13,482 nucleotides of DNA from Ruminococcaceae bacterium UBA7101. GTDB taxonomy: Bacteria; Bacillota; Clostridia; Oscillospirales; Acutalibacteraceae. A program made the position numbers and the translations under genes. Positions 1 to 5,109 of this stretch are shown here, in pieces (position 1 is the stretch's first letter; each line of letters opens with the position of its first letter). The DNA lies in assembly GCA_002493325.1 (NCBI GenBank), contig DKYL01000070.1, positions 474-13,955 of the forward strand, in the 5' to 3' direction. The notes beneath the pieces are model-generated. The model saw only the letters and a list, made by a program, of their open reading frames with translations, ran no database searches and was not told the DNA's origin.

Positions 1-23
1 TATTTGGTACGCCGGAAGGGATT
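1..23 (-). repeat. Copy of the 3' end of tRNA-Arg (att-like direct repeat)
   Basis: Positions 1-23 are identical to 163-185, which hold the 3' acceptor strand, discriminator base, encoded CCA and part of the T-arm of the intact tRNA-Arg plus four bases beyond it. Identity stops abruptly at position 24, so no full tRNA is present here. A duplicated tRNA 3' end is the usual footprint of tyrosine-recombinase integration, but the two copies are only about 140 bp apart and no integrase is visible. It could equally be a tandem tRNA remnant. The window edge prevents seeing whether the repeat extends left. Confidence 0.6.
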
Positions 24-37
24 CTCCTCTTGCTATC

Positions 38-58
38 AAAAGGTACACTGTACCTTTT
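38..58. repeat. Short perfect hairpin between the tRNA-Arg copies
   Basis: AAAAGGTAC and GTACCTTTT form a perfect 9-bp inverted repeat around ACT. A second weaker dyad follows at 61-93 (CTGAAAA against TTTTCAG). On the plus strand the first hairpin ends in a short T run (55-59), so it could act as a weak terminator, but no plus-strand gene is visible upstream. Function unknown. Confidence 0.4.
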
Positions 59-130
59 TCCTGAAAATTTTCGGCTTACGCCTCAGTTTTCAGAGCCACG
101 TGTCTGAATCCCTCGTCTATTGATATAATA

Positions 131-166
131 AATAAAGGATACGGACCGATGTCCATATCCTTTATT
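131..166 (-). terminator. Terminator of tRNA-Arg
   Basis: AATAAAGGATA (131-141) pairs with TATCCTTTATT (156-166), and the stem continues inward with GGAC/GTCC after one mismatch. Reading on the minus strand, the stem starts at the base next to the encoded CCA end of the tRNA and is followed by TATTATA. It is a good factor-independent terminator candidate although the T run is modest. The hairpin abutting the mature 3' end may also guide processing (inference). Confidence 0.6.
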
Positions 167-243
167 TGGTACGCCGGAAGGGATTCGAACCCCCGACCTT
201 CTGGTTCGTAGCCAGACACTCTATCCAACTGAGCTACCGGCGC
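167..243 (-). tRNA. tRNA-Arg (anticodon ACG)
   Basis: The minus strand folds into a complete 77-nt cloverleaf. The acceptor stem GCGCCGG pairs with CCGGCGT (first pair G-U). The D-arm contains AGCTCAGTTGGATAGAG, and the anticodon stem TCTGG/CCAGA encloses the loop CTACGAA, giving anticodon ACG. The T-arm contains GGTTCGAATCC, followed by discriminator A and an encoded CCA (167-170). ACG, normally edited to ICG by TadA, reads CGU/CGC/CGA arginine codons. The gene appears to be transcribed from the promoter at 363-391, through the degraded tRNA-Arg 5' half at 287-335. Confidence 0.97.
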
Positions 244-286
244 GTAACACCTTATTAAATTGTAAATATGCGCTTTATACAAAAAC

Positions 287-335
287 GACTGTTTGGTTCG
301 TAGCCAGTCACTCTATCCAGCTGAGCTACCAGCGC
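287..335 (-). pseudogene. Degraded 5' half of a second tRNA-Arg(ACG)
   Basis: This 49-nt stretch aligns without gaps to the 5' part of the intact tRNA-Arg (195-243), with 43 of 49 positions identical. It keeps the acceptor 5' strand (GCGCTGG), the D-arm and the ACG anticodon loop, but the two outer pairs of the anticodon stem are lost and there is no variable loop, T-arm or 3' acceptor strand; AT-rich sequence follows instead. It cannot fold as a tRNA. GACTG and CAGTC near its end can form an alternative hairpin followed by GTTTTTG on the minus strand, so it might act as a weak attenuator ahead of the real tRNA (inference). Confidence 0.8.
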
Positions 336-362
336 ACATATGCACAACTTTTGTGCTTAAAT

Positions 363-391
363 AATATAACACAAAAGTTGAAAAAATGCAA
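363..391 (-). promoter_or_regulatory. Promoter of the tRNA-Arg unit
   Basis: On the minus strand TTGCAT (386-391) is followed after 17 bp by TATATT (363-368), a good sigma-A match about 130 bp upstream of the intact tRNA. A small dyad, GCACAA/TTGTGC around CTT (342-356), lies at the expected transcription start. Confidence 0.6.
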
Positions 392-402
392 CACTTTTTT
401 TA

Positions 403-840
403 TTATAATTGGTTTAATTTTAAATATTCTTCAAGAATATCTGCACAAAGGTGAACAATTTTGGGGCAGGGACGCTTTTTATAGTATTCCTGTGTTCGCT
501 TTTCAGGGGTAGGATCATCAGCACCCTTGGTGTTTAATCCGAGCAGCTCACGGCATACAATTGAACCTGTTTCTTCTTTAAATTTGTTTGAAACATACTG
601 CACACGCTCATACATTTTTGCCCTGTCATCATTTACGTAAACTGCAGAAAGCACAAGGGTCATAGCTGAAACTGCACCGCACACCTCTCTCATTCTGCCC
701 ATACCTCCGCCGAAGCCGAGCGCAAGATGTGATACAAGCTCTTTATCAAGCCTCATTTCTTCAGAAAAAGCAACGGCTACAGACTGGCTGCAGTTATATC
801 CGTTTCTGAACAGGCTTTCTGCCAGCTCACCTTTTGTCAT
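403..840 (-). CDS. C_GCAxxG_C_C family putative redox protein
   Basis: This is a 145-residue soluble protein with no signal peptide or membrane segment. It resembles the C_GCAxxG_C_C family (putative redox-active or metal-binding cysteine proteins common in anaerobes): YNCSQSV near residues 15-21, a glycine-rich GFGGGMGRMREVCGAVSA at 42-59, and later cysteines C96, C125 and C132. The usual last glycine of the CGAxxG motif is alanine (A59) here. Biochemical function of the family is not settled. The ATG is preceded by GGAGG at 9-nt spacing, and overlaps the upstream gene's stop in a TAATG junction, so the two are probably translationally coupled and share the promoter at 1608-1636. No clear terminator lies between the stop and the tRNA promoter. 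Confidence 0.85.
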   Translation of the reverse strand: MTKGELAESLFRNGYNCSQSVAVAFSEEMRLDKELVSHLALGFGGGMGRMREVCGAVSAMTLVLSAVYVNDDRAKMYERVQYVSNKFKEETGSIVCRELLGLNTKGADDPTPEKRTQEYYKKRPCPKIVHLCADILEEYLKLNQL

Positions 841-1568
841 TAATCCATTCCTCCGTCAATATTCTCGATCGTTGTTTCCGTTGTGCTGACAGGGGAAAAT
901 ACTGCGGAAATACTTATATCCTCAGCAGCGGTGAAAGAATATCTCATTGTGCTGCTTATTTTTGTACCGTTTGTATACCAGCCGTCAAATTCATATCCGT
1001 CATCCGGTGTGGCAGTAATCGTTACATTGTCACCGTCTTTGTATGTGCCGCTGCCGTCAACAGTTCCGCCCCCGTGGCTCACAAGCTTGACAGACCAGTT
1101 TTGTTGTTTGGTTGTAGTTGTTGTGGTAGTGGTTGATTCAGTGGTTGTTTCTTTCTCTGTTGTTCTTTCGGTTGTACGCTCTTTTGTCGTTGACTGCTTT
1201 GTTGACAGTGTCTGAGAGGTACTTGAAGTGGATGATGTGGATGCTTCATTCTTATTCTTTGTGCTTGCCACAACTGCCACAGATGCAATGATTGCAACAA
1301 GCAGTACAACAAGTATTGCTATAACAATGATGCTCTTTTTTTCTGCAAGCTTATTTTCGCTGTCAGCATTATTTTTATTGCTGTTATTTTCAGCAGGCGG
1401 AACAGCACCTGTGCTATCTGATTGGTTTGTGTTAACAGAATTAAAAGCCTGTGTCTGCTGATTGACAGAGGGAGCTGTGAAATCCTCTTCATCATAAAGA
1501 GGAGAGCCGCAATTTTCGCATATATATCTTTTGTCGTCATTTTCTGTGCCGCAATTTTTACATCTCAT
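840..1568 (-). CDS. Zinc-ribbon, single-TM protein with extracellular InlB-like repeat
   Basis: A 242-residue membrane protein with a clear modular order. A zinc ribbon with two CxxC knuckles (C3/C6 and C17/C20) is at the N-terminus, followed by a low-complexity linker. One hydrophobic helix at about 79-102 follows a KLAEKK basic stretch, which suggests the zinc ribbon is cytoplasmic. A Ser/Thr/Lys/Glu-rich stalk at 107-157 includes a run of eight threonines. A final domain at 158-225 contains HGGGTVDGSGTYKDGD, TPDDGYEFDGWY and ISAVF, typical of InlB B-repeat-like bacterial repeats found on surface proteins. Start ATG has GGAGG at 9-nt spacing. Function is not known. The architecture would connect a cytoplasmic metal-binding module to an outside beta-rich domain, and the coupled downstream gene also encodes a cysteine-rich protein. 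Confidence 0.85.
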   Translation of the reverse strand: MRCKNCGTENDDKRYICENCGSPLYDEEDFTAPSVNQQTQAFNSVNTNQSDSTGAVPPAENNSNKNNADSENKLAEKKSIIVIAILVVLLVAIIASVAVVASTKNKNEASTSSTSSTSQTLSTKQSTTKERTTERTTEKETTTESTTTTTTTTKQQNWSVKLVSHGGGTVDGSGTYKDGDNVTITATPDDGYEFDGWYTNGTKISSTMRYSFTAAEDISISAVFSPVSTTETTIENIDGGMD

Positions 1569-1607
1569 AAATTTTAGCCTCCGTTAAAAATTAAGGAATT
1601 TTTCCAT

Positions 1608-1636
1608 ATTATAGCACAACAAACTGCAAATCTCAA
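1608..1636 (-). promoter_or_regulatory. Promoter of the zinc-ribbon/C_GCAxxG operon
   Basis: On the minus strand TTGAGA (1631-1636) is followed after 17 bp by a perfect TATAAT (1608-1613), with TGC directly before the -10 (extended -10). The start codon is about 40 bp further on. Confidence 0.75.
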
Positions 1637-1686
1637 TGAAAAATGGCGTATATTAAAAAAATAGTCATTGAATTTTCAAAATACTA

Positions 1687-1715
1687 TTGACTTTTTTGCA
1701 ATTTTACGATAAATT
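1687..1715 (+). promoter_or_regulatory. Possible promoter of the lipoprotein gene
   Basis: TTGACT (1687-1692) is followed after 17 bp by TAAATT (1710-1715), a weak -10. Immediately upstream, 1660-1688 is a nested dyad (AATAGT/ACTATT outside, TTGAA/TTCAA inside) that touches the -35 and could be an operator. The assignment is tentative. Confidence 0.4.
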
Positions 1716-1780
1716 TTATATGTAGTGTTTTAGACTAAACAGATTCGTACATTGTACAAATTATGAAAGGGGAACCCTAA

Positions 1781-2755
1781 ATGAACAAATATGTAAAGAA
1801 GGGCTTATGTCTTGCACTTGCTGTTGGTATGATTGCTACCAGCTTTGCAGGTTGTAAGAAAGTTAACTACGTAACAAATGGTGCTATTGAGGCTATCCAT
1901 CAGATTAAGGACGGCACATGGGAAAAGCAGGAAGAAGCTGCTGATCCTGCAGGCGGTTCAGACAATGCACTTGTAATTGAAGACTTTGCTGCCGGTACTT
2001 ACGGTGGTGTTGAATTCAAGTCTATTGAAGATGTTACTAATTTCTATGTTGAGGCTTATAATTATTCAAAGACTCTGATGGCAGACTACAAGGATAAGGA
2101 CGGAAATCCGCAGAAATTCTACAAGCTTCTCGGTGAAGAGGCTCTTGATGTAGGCGGAATTAAGATTGACGGCAAAGAAAATGCAATGATTAATAACCTT
2201 GTTCCCGGCATTGTGGGCGGTCTTTATTCTCCCGGTCTTAATGGTCTTGTACCAAGTACCAACAGAGATCCTAATCTCGATACAGATGAGTGGGATGGTA
2301 ATGGTGAAAGCCTTACAACAAGCCGTCTTGTTGCTGATGACCTTGTAGCAGCTAATGTTAAGGATAACGGCGATGGTACTATTACCATTCAGCTTCAGCC
2401 AAAAGCTGTTAATATGAGTGTTCCCGGTAAGGATGCTCAGGGTCACGTGTTCCAGTCACTCGGCGCTATTGATAAGACTGTTGACAGCATCAGTGCTTTA
2501 AGCTGGTCATCAGGTACAACTGCTGAAAACTGTAAGGTTAATTATAACGGCGGTTTTGCAACAGTTAAAATCAATGCAAGCTCTAAGGAAATTGTAAGTG
2601 CAGAGTATAAGATGATTGCAGAGGTTTCTGTAACTCATGCAAATATTGCTGTAATCAAGGATAAGAGTGCAAGCCTTAATGTTACAATGGTATGGAAATA
2701 TCCTGCTTCAGAAGATTATCTTATGAAGAGCAAGGGTGTTACACTCGTAAAATAA
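1781..2755 (+). CDS. Putative lipoprotein of unknown function
   Basis: A 324-residue exported protein. A lysine-containing N-terminus and a hydrophobic core (about residues 8-22) end in SFAGC, so Cys25 is a plausible lipidation site, although phenylalanine at -3 is not the usual leucine. No further membrane segment is present. The mature part is hydrophilic and acidic. I recognise no catalytic motif. The C-terminal third reads as alternating beta segments, with VSVTHANIAVIKDKSASLNV followed by MVWKYPASEDYLM near the end. The ATG follows GAAAGGGG with normal spacing. The gene is monocistronic, with its own upstream region and the strong terminator at 2772-2806. It may be a surface or substrate-binding-like protein, but nothing in the sequence proves a role. 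Confidence 0.7.
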   Translation: MNKYVKKGLCLALAVGMIATSFAGCKKVNYVTNGAIEAIHQIKDGTWEKQEEAADPAGGSDNALVIEDFAAGTYGGVEFKSIEDVTNFYVEAYNYSKTLMADYKDKDGNPQKFYKLLGEEALDVGGIKIDGKENAMINNLVPGIVGGLYSPGLNGLVPSTNRDPNLDTDEWDGNGESLTTSRLVADDLVAANVKDNGDGTITIQLQPKAVNMSVPGKDAQGHVFQSLGAIDKTVDSISALSWSSGTTAENCKVNYNGGFATVKINASSKEIVSAEYKMIAEVSVTHANIAVIKDKSASLNVTMVWKYPASEDYLMKSKGVTLVK

Positions 2756-2771
2756 TTCAGTTATTATAATG

Positions 2772-2806
2772 ACAGCGGTTTCGCAATGCGAAACCGCTGT
2801 TTTTTT
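2772..2806 (+). terminator. Strong terminator of the lipoprotein gene
   Basis: ACAGCGGTTTCGC and GCGAAACCGCTGT form a perfect 13-bp stem around AAT (2785-2787), followed directly by TTTTTT. The T run contains the stop codon of the convergent transporter gene. On the minus strand no T run follows the stem, so it is effectively one-directional. Confidence 0.92.
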
Positions 2807-4223
2807 ATTTTTTATTTCTTAGCTGTGTCAGCTCATTGAACATCTGTTTTCTTTTTTCGCCTACAATGTTATAAAAGCAAATCGGAAGTGTGCACAATAT
2901 ACGGATTACAGCAGGTGTCAATGAAAAAATAATCCATATTCGTCTTTGAACTGTATTATTCTGCACAATTGGCTGCTCTGATGAAACATAGCCAATCAGA
3001 CTGAGCAGCAATGCAGCCAAGCCCTGAGCAAGCGTGCCATATACCTTGACGACACTGTTTTTTAATGAAAATGCAATTCCTTCCATTCTTACTCCCATTT
3101 TCCATTCTGCATAGTCCGCCGCCTCTGTAAGCATTTCTGTGGGCAAGGTGTTAAAAATACCCCCGAAAAGACCTGTAATACAGTTACAAAGTATGATTGC
3201 AGGCAGCATGATTTTTATATTTTGAAAGTGATGCAAGCCTATGAAAAACAGAACAAGCTGAAATGCACCGACAGTGAGATTGCTCCCAATGATGATTGTT
3301 TTGTTGTTGAATCTTTTTTTAGCTGTTTTTATCAGCGAATATGAAAAAAGAGAAATAATAAATGCCGGTGTGCTGGTTATTATTGACAGACTGGCATATC
3401 CCAGAACGTCAAAATAGTAGTAGGTTGAAAATGCTTCACCGATGCCTGCAAAGCTTAAAATCAGATTAGACAGCAACAGCAGTATAAGCGGTTTGTTGCT
3501 TGCTAAGCCTGACAGCAGCTCTTTTACAGGCTGAATAGCTTTTTTCTGAATAATTCTTTCCTTTACGCAATAGCCTGAAAGAGCAAAGAGCCCGACGCCT
3601 ACGATTCCTGCAATAATACCTATTCCCATAAATACCTCTGAAAGAGATATTCCGAGCCTGCCTGATTTTGACAAATCCAGTATCATAGGGATTAATACAA
3701 ATACGCAAGAGCCTGATAATTGAACGCATATACTTGCGGTTGATATGGCTTTCTGTCTTTCAATCGGATTTGGTGAAATAACTGCTGCAAGTCCGCCGAA
3801 GGAAACATCAGTAACAGAGTAAAAGAATTCCCACAAAAAATATGTTATAAGTAAATAAATGATTTTGGCGGGGGAATGATCGGAACTGCTTTTTATAAAA
3901 ACCGGACCCATAAAAATAAGAATTGTTGCCACTGCCTGAAAGGGAGTAAAAATTCTTATTAAGCGTGTGAGCTTCCCGTTTGAATTGTTTTTTCTGTCGA
4001 TAAATGTTCCGATTAAAGGGTTGTTCATGATATCCCATATGCCGCCGATTAAAAAGATAATTGAAACAATTCCGGCATCTATGGCAAATATGTTAACATA
4101 ATAATACATCAGGTATGATGATACAAGGGAATACCCTATAACCTGTCCTCCGTTTGATATTCCGTATATCAAACGTTCTTTTGTTCTTAAGAATTGTTCA
4201 TTTTCATAAGGGTTTTTCATCAT
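2805..4223 (-). CDS. MFS transporter of the GPH (MelB-like) family
   Basis: A 472-residue polytopic membrane protein with about 12 hydrophobic helices. The segment GGIWDIMNNPLIGTFIDR (residues 60-77), followed by a basic loop and an arginine-containing stretch, matches the signature of the glycoside-pentoside-hexuronide:cation symporter family, whose members exchange or co-transport sugars or related solutes. The start chosen is the first of two adjacent ATGs (4221-4223), because AAAGGAG lies 5 nt upstream of it. A longer reading from 4247 would begin inside the palindromic operator and lacks a ribosome binding site. The gene lies downstream of tetR behind a terminator, and the same operator occurs upstream of both genes, so it is probably repressed by that TetR. 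In such pairs the MFS protein is often an exporter, but the substrate cannot be read from sequence. Confidence 0.88.
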   Translation of the reverse strand: MMKNPYENEQFLRTKERLIYGISNGGQVIGYSLVSSYLMYYYVNIFAIDAGIVSIIFLIGGIWDIMNNPLIGTFIDRKNNSNGKLTRLIRIFTPFQAVATILIFMGPVFIKSSSDHSPAKIIYLLITYFLWEFFYSVTDVSFGGLAAVISPNPIERQKAISTASICVQLSGSCVFVLIPMILDLSKSGRLGISLSEVFMGIGIIAGIVGVGLFALSGYCVKERIIQKKAIQPVKELLSGLASNKPLILLLLSNLILSFAGIGEAFSTYYYFDVLGYASLSIITSTPAFIISLFSYSLIKTAKKRFNNKTIIIGSNLTVGAFQLVLFFIGLHHFQNIKIMLPAIILCNCITGLFGGIFNTLPTEMLTEAADYAEWKMGVRMEGIAFSLKNSVVKVYGTLAQGLAALLLSLIGYVSSEQPIVQNNTVQRRIWIIFSLTPAVIRILCTLPICFYNIVGEKRKQMFNELTQLRNKK

Positions 4224-4238
4224 TTGTTCTCCTTTATC

Positions 4239-4263
4239 ATTATACATACTTTTGGTATGTATA
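4239..4263 (-). promoter_or_regulatory. TetR operator overlapping the transporter promoter
   Basis: 4241-4263 is a perfect dyad: TATACATAC and GTATGTATA, nine bases each, around TTTTG. A minus-strand TATAAT (4239-4244) overlaps its end, and the -10/-35 spacer coincides with the dyad, so a bound repressor would block polymerase. The -35 is poor (AATATA). Its core, TACATACCAAAAGTAT on one strand, recurs exactly at 4950-4965 before tetR. Confidence 0.75.
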
Positions 4264-4295
4264 TATTTAAAACAAAAACCGCTTCAGCGGTTTTT
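4264..4295 (-). terminator. Terminator of tetR
   Basis: AAAAACCGC and GCGGTTTTT (4274-4282, 4287-4295) form a 9-bp stem with loop TTCA. On the minus strand it is followed by GTTTTAAA. The stem overlaps the tetR stop codon and separates tetR from the transporter's own promoter. Confidence 0.75.
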
Positions 4296-4935
4296 ATTTT
4301 ACGTAATTTTCAAGTAACGGATAAATATCATCAAGGAGTCCGTTAAGCCCCATTTTGTCTGCCATATCGCACAAAAACAAAAACTTGTTTTTCATTTCGT
4401 TTTTATTACAGCGAAAAACAACAGGGTGAAGCCATATGTTTGCAATAAGCATCACAACCTGTGCAAGCTCCTTGGGATAATCCGTTGATATTGAGCCGTC
4501 AAGCAAGCCCTGTTTTATAGCAGGCTCAATGTATTGGGGTGCAAGGTAATTTACTGTTCTGTTAAGATAATAGCTTAAAAGCTCAGGCGTTTTTATATAA
4601 TCCACTTTCATAGCGGTAAAACGCATCTCATCAGTATCACTTAATGACATTTCAAACATTTTCTTGATTTTTTCTTTGCCGTTCAAGTCATTGCATTTTA
4701 ATACCTTGTCCCAATCGGCAAGCAAATGGTTATCAGCATAGATATTCGTTATAACTGCTAAAAGAATATCCTTTTTAGAAGAAAAATGATGATAAACCGC
4801 ACCCTTTGTCAAACCGCCTAAGTTGTCGATAATATCCTGAAGGGTAGTGCTTTCATACCCCTTTTCAAGAAATAGTTGCGTTGCCTTTTCAATAATCAGT
4901 TTTTTTGTTTCTTCAGGGTATTTGTTCCTTGCCAT
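4294..4935 (-). CDS. TetR/AcrR family transcriptional repressor
   Basis: A 213-residue protein with the standard TetR layout. The N-terminal DNA-binding domain (about 8-55) contains ATQLFLEKGYESTTLQDI, then LTKGAVYHHFSSKKDIL, the recognition-helix region. The remaining all-helical part would bind a ligand and dimerise. Start ATG follows GAGG at 7 nt. It has a near-consensus promoter (4974-5002) with an operator just downstream of the expected start site, indicating negative autoregulation. The same operator sits on the promoter of the following MFS gene. The inducer is unknown. Confidence 0.93.
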   Translation of the reverse strand: MARNKYPEETKKLIIEKATQLFLEKGYESTTLQDIIDNLGGLTKGAVYHHFSSKKDILLAVITNIYADNHLLADWDKVLKCNDLNGKEKIKKMFEMSLSDTDEMRFTAMKVDYIKTPELLSYYLNRTVNYLAPQYIEPAIKQGLLDGSISTDYPKELAQVVMLIANIWLHPVVFRCNKNEMKNKFLFLCDMADKMGLNGLLDDIYPLLENYVK

Positions 4936-4949
4936 GACCTTACCTCAAT

Positions 4950-4969
4950 TACATACCAAAAGTATCTAT
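4950..4969 (-). promoter_or_regulatory. TetR operator in the tetR 5' region
   Basis: TACATAC and GTATCTA flank CAAAA, giving a dyad with one mismatch. Sixteen consecutive bases match the operator at 4241-4263. It lies between the -10 (4974-4979) and the ribosome binding site, a classic position for roadblock-type autorepression. Confidence 0.75.
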
Positions 4970-4973
4970 TTGT

Positions 4974-5002
4974 ATAATATCACAGTTAAGATAGCTTGTC
5001 AA
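4974..5002 (-). promoter_or_regulatory. tetR promoter
   Basis: On the minus strand a perfect TTGACA (4997-5002) and TATTAT (4974-4979) are 17 bp apart. Confidence 0.85.
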
Positions 5003-5051
5003 TACCTATTGACTTTGGCAGTGACCTGAATTTTTATTCACAAAATATATA

Positions 5052-5080
5052 TTGATAATGATATGAATATGTAGTATAAT
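5052..5080 (+). promoter_or_regulatory. Promoter of the 619-residue membrane protein gene
   Basis: TTGATA (5052-5057) and a perfect TATAAT (5075-5080) are separated by 17 bp. Transcription would start near 5087, which excludes the in-frame TTG at 5080 and supports the ATG at 5110. Confidence 0.85.
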
Positions 5081-5109
5081 TGAAATACTATTTTAAAGGA
5101 GAATTGATT

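Noticed and set aside
76..282. 68-codon minus-strand open frame with VAQLDRVSGYEPEGRGFESLP
   Set aside because: This peptide is the translation of the tRNA-Arg itself, a well-known artefact.
834..1461. Plus-strand open frames opposite the zinc-ribbon gene, including a valine run
   Set aside because: They are antisense to the threonine-rich stalk and TM segment and lack ribosome binding sites.
4224..4247. N-terminal extension of the MFS transporter (MYNDKGEQ)
   Set aside because: The extra codons lie in the operator and ribosome binding site; the AAAGGAG site points to the ATG at 4221-4223.
5080..5109. TTG start for the 619-residue membrane protein
   Set aside because: The TTG overlaps the last base of the -10 box and would be upstream of transcription start; ATG 5110 has a proper ribosome binding site.
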